NCBI RefSeq assembly: GCF_904063055.1
Contig: NZ_CAJFCN010000005.1
Coordinates: 1 to 64,000 of the forward strand
Direction: 5' to 3'
From: Pseudomonas paracarnis
Lineage (GTDB): Bacteria; Pseudomonadota; Gammaproteobacteria; Pseudomonadales; Pseudomonadaceae
DNA: 64,000 nt
In this document: piece after piece, positions 26,735 through 34,631 of the stretch
How positions within the stretch are numbered: position 1 is the stretch's first letter
Layout of the letters: each line of letters starts with the position of its first letter
Program-made: the position numbers and the translations under genes
Notes under the pieces: model-generated
What the model was told of the DNA's origin: nothing
The model's database searches: none
What the model saw: only the letters and a program-made list of their open reading frames with translations

Positions 26735-27713
26735 TTATTCGCGCTCGGCCAGCACCATCAGGTTGCGAGGGGTCAACGATGGTTCGCAGAAGCTGCCGAC
26801 CTCGACGTTGTAGCCCTGTTCCACCATGAACAGTGCCCGGTCCAATACCAACCATAGTTCCAATGGGCGTCGAAACAAGCCTCTCACTAACTCAAGGTTG
26901 CGCACTTCGGCCAGGCGCTGCCAGCCGTGGGCTTCCAGCGTCGTCCAATCCTGTTCACCTGTGGATAAGCCCTTGAGGCTCGCCAGTTCCTGGCAGTAGT
27001 CGGCAAAGGATTTATCCAGCCAACTGGCGGGCAGGGAGGGTGTCGGCAGGTAGTCGTCGCAGCCGCGCACTTGCCGCTGTAGTTGGTCAAAGCCCAGGCG
27101 CCTGGCCATGGAGGTGTCTCGTTGTTGGCGTACACGGTTGCCGGCGGTGACGGTTTCGCTCAGGGGCAGGCCCAGGTCATCAATCGACAGTTGCAGCATG
27201 GAGGCGCGCCCGGCGGCGGAGAGGGCTTGATAACGGTCGGCGGTGATGCGGTTGTAGCAGCAGGGCGCCAGGGCCAGTTGTTTGCAGCCGGCGGCGCTGG
27301 CCCGTTGCAGCAGGCGCACGTGCAAATCGCCGCAGGCGTGCAGGGCGACCGGTGTGTGTTCGGGCTGGATCGCGACATCCGCCATCACGTCTTGCAGGTG
27401 ATGGGTCGCGGGGAGGCCGTGGCGATCGCTCAAAGCTTGGCCGGAGGCGATGAGGGCGGGGTCGTACTCCAGGCAGGTCAGTTGTTGACCGGGTTGCAGC
27501 AGGCGGCGGCCTAGGTGGCCTTTGCCGGCGCACCAGTCCAGCCAGTGGGCAGGCGTTTGGGTAAAGGTCAACGCGGCGCCGAAGGCTTCAATCTGTTGCC
27601 ACTTACGTCCGGGCACATCCACATTCAGCCGGTGGCGAGCGGGGTCAAGGGCGTGGACGGGTAACTTATCCACAGCACTCAGGTGCAGCGCTTGAGCGGC
27701 CAGCTGTGGAAAA
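26701..27713. other. Group of DnaA-box matches
   Basis: TTATCCACA occurs at 26701-26709 and 27666-27674, its reverse complement TGTGGATAA at 26960-26968, and the relaxed match TGTGGAAAA at 27705-27713. Three of the four are inside the methyltransferase gene. No AT-rich unwinding element or dnaA gene is present, so this is not an origin; a DnaA-titrating site is only a suggestion. Confidence 0.4.
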
Positions 27714-27922
27714 GGGGCGGGTGCCGGCAGTTCATGGGGTTGGTTGTGACTGGCTTCAGCTTCGGCCAGCGAACGCTTGCGCAGCCATTGGGATAACGCT
27801 GGATGCTCGGTTTCCCAGGGCAACTGCAAATGAGTAAAGGGCCGTGGTCGCCACAGCCCTTGGTGTTCGGTCAGGAATGCATCCAGTGCCTGGAAGCGTG
27901 CCTCAACGTCCTTGGCACGCAT
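26735..27922 (-). CDS. SAM-dependent methyltransferase (Methyltransf_32/METTL25-like)
   Basis: A 395-residue cytoplasmic protein. Motif I is WLDWCAGKGHLGRRLL near residue 125; VALHACGDLHVRLL and LALAPCCYNRI follow, the combination seen in the PF13679 / METTL25-RRNAD1 group. The substrate is not known. Its start lies inside the end of the upstream permease gene (20-bp overlap), so translation is coupled to the amino-acid ABC transporter operon, with no obvious metabolic reason. Confidence 0.82.
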   Translation of the reverse strand: MRAKDVEARFQALDAFLTEHQGLWRPRPFTHLQLPWETEHPALSQWLRKRSLAEAEASHNQPHELPAPAPFPQLAAQALHLSAVDKLPVHALDPARHRLNVDVPGRKWQQIEAFGAALTFTQTPAHWLDWCAGKGHLGRRLLQPGQQLTCLEYDPALIASGQALSDRHGLPATHHLQDVMADVAIQPEHTPVALHACGDLHVRLLQRASAAGCKQLALAPCCYNRITADRYQALSAAGRASMLQLSIDDLGLPLSETVTAGNRVRQQRDTSMARRLGFDQLQRQVRGCDDYLPTPSLPASWLDKSFADYCQELASLKGLSTGEQDWTTLEAHGWQRLAEVRNLELVRGLFRRPLELWLVLDRALFMVEQGYNVEVGSFCEPSLTPRNLMVLAERE

Positions 27923-28634
27923 CGACGCGCAGCCATTTTTCCAGCAGTTTGAAGCCGCGCACCAGCACGTAGGCCATCAGCAGGTAGAACAACCCCGCAG
28001 CGAAGAAAATCTCCACCGGCAGGTAAGTGCGCGCAATGATGGTGCGCGCCATGCCGGTCAGTTCCAGCAGGGTCACGGTGCTGGCCAGGGCGCTGGCCTT
28101 GAGCATAAGGATCACTTCGTTGCTGTAGGCCGGCAGGCCAATACGCGAGGCGCGTGGCAGAATGATGTAGAACAGCGTCTTGGGCTTGGACATGCCCAGG
28201 GCCCGCGCCGCTTCGATTTCTCCCGGCGGGATGGCCTGGATCGCACCGCGCAGGATCTCGGCGATATAGGCGGCGGTGTGCAGGGTCATAGTGGCGGTGG
28301 CGCACCAGAACGGGTCGCGCAGGTACGGCCACATGAAGCTGTTGCGCACGGCGTCGAACTGCGCCAGGCCGTAATACACCAGGAACAACTGCACCAGCAG
28401 CGGCGTGCCACGAAAGAAGAAAATGTAGCCGTAGGGCAGGGCACTCACGTACCAGCGGCGCGAAGAGCGGGCGATGCCGAGTGGGATCGCCAGCAGCAGA
28501 CCGGCGATCACGGCGATTGCCACCAGCTCCAGGGTCAAGGTTGCGCCCTGGGCCAACTTCGGCAGCCACTTGATGATCACGGCCCAGTTCAGGCCCAGGT
28601 CAAAGTGCGATAGCCAGCTGTAGTCGCCGCTCAT
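27903..28634 (-). CDS. Polar amino-acid ABC transporter permease (HisM-like)
   Basis: A 243-residue inner-membrane permease with about five TMs and the EAA loop (GEIEAARALGMSKPKTLFYIILPRA) that contacts the ATPase. FFFRGTPLLVQLFLVYYGL is a hallmark of the HisM/ArtM group. It overlaps the HisQ-like gene by 4 bp and forms the heterodimeric channel with it. The basic amino acids Lys/Arg/His/ornithine are the likely substrates given the binding protein. Confidence 0.93.
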   Translation of the reverse strand: MSGDYSWLSHFDLGLNWAVIIKWLPKLAQGATLTLELVAIAVIAGLLLAIPLGIARSSRRWYVSALPYGYIFFFRGTPLLVQLFLVYYGLAQFDAVRNSFMWPYLRDPFWCATATMTLHTAAYIAEILRGAIQAIPPGEIEAARALGMSKPKTLFYIILPRASRIGLPAYSNEVILMLKASALASTVTLLELTGMARTIIARTYLPVEIFFAAGLFYLLMAYVLVRGFKLLEKWLRVDACQGR

Positions 28635-29326
28635 TGGGTGCTCCTTGCAAAGCCGCGGGCGGCGCGTTTTTCCAGGAAGTGCATGCTGGTCATCGCCAGT
28701 ACGGTCAGGCCCAGGTACATGAATGCGGCGACCATGAAGAAGGTGAAGGGTTGCTTGGTCACGGTCACGCCGATCTGCGCGTGGCGCATGATTTCTTCCA
28801 GGCCGATCACCGACACCAGCGCGGTGTCTTTCATCAGGATCATGAACAGGTTACCCAGGCCCGGCAGGGCGATACGCCACATTTGCGGCATGATCAGCCG
28901 GGTGAAAATCCGAAACTTCGACAGCCCCAACGCCACACCGGCTTCGCGGTGGCCCTTGGGAATGGCGAGGATCGCGCCGCGGAACACTTCCGTTGCGTAG
29001 GCGCCGAAGCACAGGCCCAGGGCGATGACGCCAGCGGCGAAGGCGCTCAGGGACAAGTCTGGGTTTCCGAAGAACTCACCCAGGGCACGCATCAGATTGA
29101 CGGTGCCGAAGTAAATCAGCAGCACCCACAGTAATTCGGGAATACCGCGAACGATGGTCGAATACGCACCGCCCAGCCATTGCAGCGGCTTGTACGGCGA
29201 AGTCTTGGCCAAGGCGCCGGCAAGGCCGAGCACCAGCCCCAGGCACAGGGCCGTGAGCGCCAGTTTGACGGTCATCAGCGCGCCGGCGGCGAGCGCCGGG
29301 CCGAATCCGTAGAGATCGAAATTCAT
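28631..29326 (-). CDS. Polar amino-acid ABC transporter permease (HisQ-like)
   Basis: A 231-residue permease with an N-terminal TM hairpin, IVRGIPELLWVLLIYFG and the EAA loop (KGHREAGVALGLSKFRIFTRLIMPQMW). It pairs with the HisM-like protein. It follows the binding-protein gene after 74 bp and overlaps the next gene by 4 bp. Confidence 0.93.
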   Translation of the reverse strand: MNFDLYGFGPALAAGALMTVKLALTALCLGLVLGLAGALAKTSPYKPLQWLGGAYSTIVRGIPELLWVLLIYFGTVNLMRALGEFFGNPDLSLSAFAAGVIALGLCFGAYATEVFRGAILAIPKGHREAGVALGLSKFRIFTRLIMPQMWRIALPGLGNLFMILMKDTALVSVIGLEEIMRHAQIGVTVTKQPFTFFMVAAFMYLGLTVLAMTSMHFLEKRAARGFARSTQ

Positions 29327-29400
29327 GGTGTTTTCATATCGCGGCAGGCATTGCTAAAAGCCAGCGCGCTCGCAGGAGCGCGCCGGGCAGGCCGTTCAGA

Positions 29401-30153
29401 TCATTCGATGCTGAACGGGAAGTACTTGTCGTTGATCTTTTTGTAGGTGCCGTCTGCCTTGATCTCTGCCAGGGCTTTGTTCAGGCGCTCGCGCAGCGGG
29501 TCGCCCTTGCGTACGGCGATACCGATCTTGTCGCTTTCTACCACCGGGTCGCCTTTGAATTCATAGGCCGAACCGTCTTTGCTCTTGAGCCATTCGTACT
29601 GCACGTACTTGTCAGCCAGGATGCCGTCGAGGCGACCGGAGGTCAGGTCGAGGTAGGCGTTTTCCTGTGTGTCGTAGAGCTTGGCTTCGGTGTCCGGCAG
29701 CTTGTCTTCCAGGTAGGTACCGGCCAGCGTTGCGCGCTGTGCACCGATCACCTTGCCTTTGAGGTAAGTGGCGTCGGTCTTGAAATCCGCAGTGGCTTTG
29801 GGCGCAATGAACTGCAGCTTGTTGGAATAGTACGGGTCGGTGAAGTCAACCGCCTGCTTACGCTCGTCGGTGATCGACAGCGAGGACACCAGGAAGTCGA
29901 ACTTCTTGGCGTTCAGGGCCGGGATGATGCCGTCCCAGTCGGACACATACACTTCGCACTTTTCGACTTTCATCTTGGCGCACAGGGCGTCGCCGATGTC
30001 CTTGTCGAAGCCGACAACGTTACCGCTGGCGTCTTTATTGTTGAACGGCGGGTAGGCCGCTTCGATCCCCATTTTCAAGGTTTCTGCCATGGCCGTGGCG
30101 CTGAACGCCATCGAGACGGCCGCGGCCAGAAGGAATTTCTTATAGGTCTGCAT
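29401..30153 (-). CDS. Periplasmic amino-acid binding protein (HisJ/ArgT-like)
   Basis: A 250-residue solute-binding protein, family 3. The signal peptide is MQTYKKFLLAAAVSMAFSATAMA; the mature protein begins ETLKMGIEAAYPPFNNKDASG and contains GFDKDIGDALCAKMKVEKCEV, DFLVSSLSITDERKQAVDFT and a C-terminal lobe typical of Lys/Arg/ornithine/His binders. The ATG at 30153 starts the signal peptide; a longer frame to 30219 overlaps the ATPase gene and is rejected. Confidence 0.94.
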   Translation of the reverse strand: MQTYKKFLLAAAVSMAFSATAMAETLKMGIEAAYPPFNNKDASGNVVGFDKDIGDALCAKMKVEKCEVYVSDWDGIIPALNAKKFDFLVSSLSITDERKQAVDFTDPYYSNKLQFIAPKATADFKTDATYLKGKVIGAQRATLAGTYLEDKLPDTEAKLYDTQENAYLDLTSGRLDGILADKYVQYEWLKSKDGSAYEFKGDPVVESDKIGIAVRKGDPLRERLNKALAEIKADGTYKKINDKYFPFSIE

Positions 30154-30166
30154 GCATGTTGCTCCG

Positions 30167-30940
30167 TTAGCGGTTGCTGGACATGAATTGTTTGCAGCGC
30201 GCCGAAAGCGGGTTTTCAAACACCTGCTGTGGCGATCCTTGCTCTTCGACCAGGCCCTGGTGCAAAAACACCACTTCGCTGGATACCTGACGGGCGAAAC
30301 CCATTTCGTGGGTGACCAGCAGCATGGTGCGGCCTTCTTCGGCCAGTGCGCGGATCACATTAAGTACTTCCTGAACCATTTCCGGGTCAAGCGCCGACGT
30401 CGGCTCATCGAACAGGATGACTTTAGGTTGCATCGCCAGGGTGCGGGCAATCGCCGCCCGCTGTTGCTGGCCGCCGGAGAGTTGCGCAGGGTAAGCGTGG
30501 CGCTTGTCGGCAATACCGACCTTGGCCAGCAGTGCCTCGGCCACTTCTATGGCTTCTGCCTTGCTTTGGCCGAGCACGCGACGAGGGGCCTCGATGATGT
30601 TGTCGAGGATGCTCATGTGCGGCCACAGGTTAAAGTTTTGAAACACAAACCCGATTTCGCTGCGCAGGCGGTTGATCTGCTTGCCGTCGGCGGCCATCAG
30701 TTCGCCGTTTTTCGCGGCCTTGAGCTTGAGTTCTTCGCCGGCCACCAGGATCTGGCCCTGGTGCGGGTTTTCCAGCAGGTTGATGCAGCGCAGGAAGGTG
30801 GACTTGCCGGAACCGGAGGAACCCAGGATCGAGATCACATCGCCGTCGCGAGCGGTCAGCGAGATACCCTTGAGTACCTCAAGCTCACCATAGCGTTTGT
30901 GCAAGTTGCGGATTTCAAGCGCGGGCGTGGCCTCGGCCAT
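30167..30940 (-). CDS. Amino-acid ABC transporter ATP-binding protein (HisP-like)
   Basis: A 257-residue ATPase. Walker A is GSSGSGKST at about 36-44, the signature [16 protein letters not shown], Walker [13 protein letters not shown] and the H-loop VTHEMGFA. It is first in the five-gene operon, an order (ATPase, binding protein, two permeases) that I recall for PA5152-PA5155 of PAO1. Confidence 0.95.
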   Translation of the reverse strand: MAEATPALEIRNLHKRYGELEVLKGISLTARDGDVISILGSSGSGKSTFLRCINLLENPHQGQILVAGEELKLKAAKNGELMAADGKQINRLRSEIGFVFQNFNLWPHMSILDNIIEAPRRVLGQSKAEAIEVAEALLAKVGIADKRHAYPAQLSGGQQQRAAIARTLAMQPKVILFDEPTSALDPEMVQEVLNVIRALAEEGRTMLLVTHEMGFARQVSSEVVFLHQGLVEEQGSPQQVFENPLSARCKQFMSSNR

Positions 30941-31495
30941 GTGCGGTCCTCATTGTGTTCGTTGCGATCTTCGCTGTTGGGCCGCCTTCCTGGCGAGGCG
31001 CCAAGCTAGCATAGCGTTTGGATGACAGCCAACAGCGCTGCGGACGGTTAACCGATGGTCTGCGGCAGGGTGTCGCATCGGCGCAGTAGCGTGTCGCGCC
31101 ATCAACAACCTACAGACGTTTGAACCGGAAAGATCCACAGGCTTCGCGTAAAAAAGGGCGCGATGGTGCCAGCTTTGGCCGGGTGTTGGAAGGGTTAACC
31201 GGGCAAACGGTCCATATCAGCCCGTTTATGGGGCGTCACGTACTTTTTGTGTGTGTTTTTGGTGCGTCGGATTGACTGGAAGGTGAGTCGCACGGTAACG
31301 CTATAGCGGAATGCCATGATTCTCAATGACTTGCGAGTGCTGACGAATTGTCCTACAGCCCGCGTCAACTGCGGCTCTGTTACATTTTGGCGCAAATCTT
31401 GCGTAAAAAATAAAGAACGCCCTGTTGGATTCTTTTCACGAGAAAGGCTGCAGGCCGGGCGAACCGTTTTCGCAATTCCTCGCAAAGGTGTGTCA
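30941..31495. other. Divergent control region, ABC operon / GabP-like permease
   Basis: This 555-bp stretch has no supported gene. It holds the promoter of the leftward transporter operon, which I could not place, and the sigma-54 promoter of the rightward permease at 31388-31403. In-frame extensions of the permease ORF back to 31316 run across that promoter and are not coding. Confidence 0.65.
31388..31403 (+). promoter_or_regulatory. Sigma-54 promoter of the GabP-like permease gene
   Basis: TGGCGCAAATCTTGCG fits the RpoN consensus TGGCACG-N4-TTGCW with exact -24/-12 spacing; only A to G and one flanking base differ. Transcription would start near 31414, giving an 82-nt leader before the ATG at 31496. 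A TGTTAC at 31378-31383 abuts it, resembling a CbrB half-site, but its partner is not obvious. Confidence 0.72.
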
Positions 31496-32887
31496 ATGAG
31501 TAGTACGCAAAGCTCCAATGACCTCGAACAGGGGCTCAAACCGCGGCACGTCACCATGCTGTCGATTGCCGGCGTCATCGGCGCCGGTTTGTTTGTCGGC
31601 TCCGGCCATGCGATCGCTGCTGCCGGCCCGGCTGTACTGTTGGCCTATGCAGCCGCCGGTACACTGGTGGTCTTGGTAATGCGCATGCTGGCCGAGATGG
31701 CCGTTGCGTCACCCGATACCGGTTCGTTCTCTACCTATGCCGACCGGGCAATCGGCCACTGGGCCGGTTTCACCATTGGCTGGCTCTACTGGTGGTTCTG
31801 GGTGCTGGTGATTCCGTTGGAGGCCAACGCAGCGGCGACCATCCTGCACGCCTGGTTCCCCGACGTGGCGATTTGGGCGTTTACCCTAATCATTACGTTG
31901 TTGCTGACTGCAACCAACCTGTTCAGTGTGAAGAACTACGGTGAGTTCGAGTTCTGGTTTGCGCTGATCAAGGTCGTGGCGATCGTCGGCTTTGTGATCC
32001 TCGGCCTGGCCGCGATCTTCGGCTTCTTGCCCACCAGCCAGGTCAGCGGTGTTTCGCACTTGTTCGATACCCAAGGGTTCATGCCCAACGGCATGGGCGC
32101 GGTGTTGGCGGCGATCCTGACCACCATGTTCTCGTTCATGGGCACTGAGATTGTCACCATTGCTGCCGCCGAATCGAAGAACCCTGGCCAGCAAATCACC
32201 AAGGCCACCAATTCGGTGATCTGGCGGATTGGTTTGTTCCACCTGTTGTCGATCTTCATCGTGGTCTCCCTGGTGCCTTGGAACGATCCGACCTTGGCTG
32301 CCGTAGGTTCCTACCAGACTGTGCTGGAACGCATGGGCATTCCGAACGCCAAGCTGATTGTCGACCTGGTTGTGCTGGTTGCCGTGACCAGCTGCCTCAA
32401 CTCGGCGCTGTACACCGCGTCGCGCATGCTGTTCTCCCTGGGCCGTCGCGGTGACGCACCGGCCGTGGCCAAGCGTACCAACAAGAGCGGCACGCCTTAC
32501 TGGGCAGTGTTGCTGTCTACCGGCGCTGCGTTCCTGGCGGTATTTGCCAACTACGTCGCCCCGGCGGCCGTGTTCGAATTCCTGCTGGCCAGCTCCGGCG
32601 CCATTGCGTTGCTGGTGTACCTGGTGATTGCCGTGTCGCAACTGCGCATGCGTCAGAAGCGTGCGGCGGCGGGCGAGAAGATCGTGTTCAAGATGTGGTT
32701 GTTTCCTGGCCTGACGTACGCGGTGATGGTGTTTATCGTCGGTACGTTGACCATCATGCTGTTCCAGGAAGCGCACCGGGTCGAGATCATCGCCACCGGG
32801 ATTCTGAGCTTGCTGGTGGTGTTGGCGGGGTTGGTGGTGGCGAGCCGTCGCAAGGCTCAAAGAGTGGGGGCTGCGGCGCTTAACTGA
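31496..32887 (+). CDS. gabP: GabP-like amino-acid permease (APC superfamily)
   Basis: A 463-residue, 12-TM transporter of the amino-acid-transporter branch of APC. The N-terminus LKPRHVTMLSIAGVIGAGLFVGSG and the helix FSFMGTEIVTIAAAESKNP are diagnostic. GABA or related omega-amino acids are the most likely substrates by similarity to GabP/BauD; other amino acids cannot be excluded. I chose the ATG at 31496, after the sigma-54 promoter. RpoN control would tie it to nitrogen or carbon-nitrogen balance. A REPIN follows. Confidence 0.88.
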   Translation: MSSTQSSNDLEQGLKPRHVTMLSIAGVIGAGLFVGSGHAIAAAGPAVLLAYAAAGTLVVLVMRMLAEMAVASPDTGSFSTYADRAIGHWAGFTIGWLYWWFWVLVIPLEANAAATILHAWFPDVAIWAFTLIITLLLTATNLFSVKNYGEFEFWFALIKVVAIVGFVILGLAAIFGFLPTSQVSGVSHLFDTQGFMPNGMGAVLAAILTTMFSFMGTEIVTIAAAESKNPGQQITKATNSVIWRIGLFHLLSIFIVVSLVPWNDPTLAAVGSYQTVLERMGIPNAKLIVDLVVLVAVTSCLNSALYTASRMLFSLGRRGDAPAVAKRTNKSGTPYWAVLLSTGAAFLAVFANYVAPAAVFEFLLASSGAIALLVYLVIAVSQLRMRQKRAAAGEKIVFKMWLFPGLTYAVMVFIVGTLTIMLFQEAHRVEIIATGILSLLVVLAGLVVASRRKAQRVGAAALN

Positions 32888-32904
32888 TACGCCGCTATTG
32901 AAAC

Positions 32905-32993
32905 TGTGGGAGCGGGCTTGCTCGCGAATGCGCTAGACCAGTCAATAATTGAGTGACTGTCAGAATGCATTCGCGAGCAAGCCCGCTCCCACA
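32905..32993. repeat. REPIN
   Basis: TGTGGGAGCGGGCTTGCTCGCGAA on the left and its inverted copy on the right, ending CCGCTCCCACA, separated by about 40 bp. The arms are almost perfect, including the GAATGC next to each. It lies between the convergent permease gene and the gene at 33007. Confidence 0.9.
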
Positions 32994-33006
32994 TTTTTAT
33001 TTTGCG

Positions 33007-33420
33007 TCAGTCGGGGGCGTTGGCCAGCGCCTGGGACGCCGCCACGTAGTCGGCCTGGAACTGCGGCGACTCAATCCACGCCAATGCGGCGGCTTCATCA
33101 TCGCTGTCCGTCGCCCACTGCCGATACTCGATCAGCGCCGCCAGGATAAAGTCGGTCGCTTCCTCTTCGCCTTCCTGCTCCAGCACGAACGCCAGCAACG
33201 GGTGCGCCAGGAACACCGCACACAGCGCCTGCTGGCTGATCTCGCCGGCGGTACGCATTTCGACGAACAGTTCAGTCAAATCCACCGACTCAAGGTCGAT
33301 GCGGCTGTCGTCGCCAGCAAAAGCATCCGGCTTGTGCGCCACGGCGCGCTGGGTGCGGTTTTGCTTGGCCTTGGCTTTTGCCCGGTGGGCGCGTTTTTGC
33401 TGCTTGTTTGGCGAGGCCAT
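33007..33420 (-). CDS. Hypothetical protein, 137 aa, basic N-terminus
   Basis: The first ~30 residues are very basic (NKQQKRAHRAKAKAKQNRTQRA), and the remaining ~105 are acidic and helical (EEATDFILAALIEYRQWATDSDDEAAALAW). No signal peptide or TM. The charge split suggests nucleic-acid or ribosome association, but I recognise no family. The ATG at 33420 was chosen because upstream codons are low-complexity, with AAGGA a little upstream. It is divergent from the ACR3-like gene. Confidence 0.78.
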   Translation of the reverse strand: MASPNKQQKRAHRAKAKAKQNRTQRAVAHKPDAFAGDDSRIDLESVDLTELFVEMRTAGEISQQALCAVFLAHPLLAFVLEQEGEEEATDFILAALIEYRQWATDSDDEAAALAWIESPQFQADYVAASQALANAPD

Positions 33421-33578
33421 GGGCTTAACGTCCTTGGGGTCTGGGTTTAGAGGGTGTATTGAAGCGCAGGTTGGGGTAAATCCCAAGGGTTTCTCGGGCG
33501 GCAATGATTGCTGTAGTGCTCGACCTTATCTGCGCGGGTACTTAGGCTGACAGTCTATGGATCCACCAGAGCCCGCCC

Positions 33579-34544
33579 ATGACCCGTGACACCCTGGAAC
33601 ACCATCAGGTCCCGATCTACTTCGTTGCCGTCTTTGCGGCCGTCACGTTTGGCCTGCTCTGGCCCTTGTCGGCGCAGGGCCTCAGTCTTTGGGTGACCCC
33701 TGCCATCGCCGTGCTGATGTATGCGATGTTTTTGCAGATACCCTTTCTTGAGCTGCGCCAAGGCTTGGGCAACAAGCGCTTCATGGGGGCCTTGCTGCTG
33801 GCCAATTTCATCCTGGTGCCTTTACTGGTGTGGGGGTTGACCCGCGGCCTGGTGGAGCGCCCGGCGTTGCTGGTGGGCGCTCTGCTGGTGTTGCTGACGC
33901 CCTGTATCGACTACGTGGTGGTGTTTACCCATATCGGCAAGGGCGACTCGCGGTCGATGCTGGCGGCAACCCCGCTGCTGCTGTTGCTGCAACTGCTGCT
34001 GTTGCCGGTATACCTGGGGCTGATGTTGGGCGAGCAATCGGCCGTGGTGGTGGCTGCGAGGCCGTTTGTCGAGGCGTTCTTGGGGCTGATTGTGGTGCCG
34101 ATGCTTCTGGCGGTTTTGACCAGCACTCTTGCGCGGCGGTCGAGCATAATCAGTCATTGGAACAGTGCCTGGGCGTGGTTGCCGGTGCCGGCGATGGCGT
34201 TGGTGCTGTTTGTCGTGCTCGCTTCGCACATCACGGCGGTAATGCAGGATATCAATGTGTTGCTGCCAGTTATTCCGGTCTACGTGGCCTTTGTGTTGCT
34301 GGCGCCGTTGATGGGCATTGGGGCTGCGCGCCTGTTCGCACTGCCAGCTTTGACGGCGCGGGCGGTAACGTTCAGTGCGTCGACCCGTAATTCGCTGGTG
34401 GTTTTACCGTTGGCGCTGGCCCTGCCGGAGGATGTGCGCGGCTTGGCCGCAGCGGTGGTGGTCCTGCAGACCCTGATCGAGTTGGTTGCCGAGTTGGCCT
34501 ACGTTCGCCTGATCCCGGCAGTGGTGTGGCCCTCCAGTCGGTAA
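33579..34544 (+). CDS. ACR3/bile acid-sodium symporter-like transporter
   Basis: A 321-residue membrane protein with about ten TMs. TPCIDYVVVFTHIGKGDSRSMLAATPLLL matches the ACR3 position of the conserved pore cysteine (APCxxMV in ACR3), and STRNSLVVLPLALALP the discontinuous helix after it. Family members export arsenite or take up organic anions. No arsR, arsC or arsH is adjacent, so an arsenic role is uncertain. Confidence 0.8.
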   Translation: MTRDTLEHHQVPIYFVAVFAAVTFGLLWPLSAQGLSLWVTPAIAVLMYAMFLQIPFLELRQGLGNKRFMGALLLANFILVPLLVWGLTRGLVERPALLVGALLVLLTPCIDYVVVFTHIGKGDSRSMLAATPLLLLLQLLLLPVYLGLMLGEQSAVVVAARPFVEAFLGLIVVPMLLAVLTSTLARRSSIISHWNSAWAWLPVPAMALVLFVVLASHITAVMQDINVLLPVIPVYVAFVLLAPLMGIGAARLFALPALTARAVTFSASTRNSLVVLPLALALPEDVRGLAAAVVVLQTLIELVAELAYVRLIPAVVWPSSR

Positions 34545-34631
34545 CCGCGTGAATGTTCAGGTCTGTTCAGGCGCCATTCAGGGGCGCGTTCGGCACCATA
34601 CGCCAGCGCTTCCCACCTGACAGGTCACCCG

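Noticed and set aside
26701..27713. Replication origin suggested by several DnaA boxes
   Set aside because: No AT-rich unwinding region, no dnaA/dnaN/rpmH nearby and the boxes lie mostly in a coding gene.
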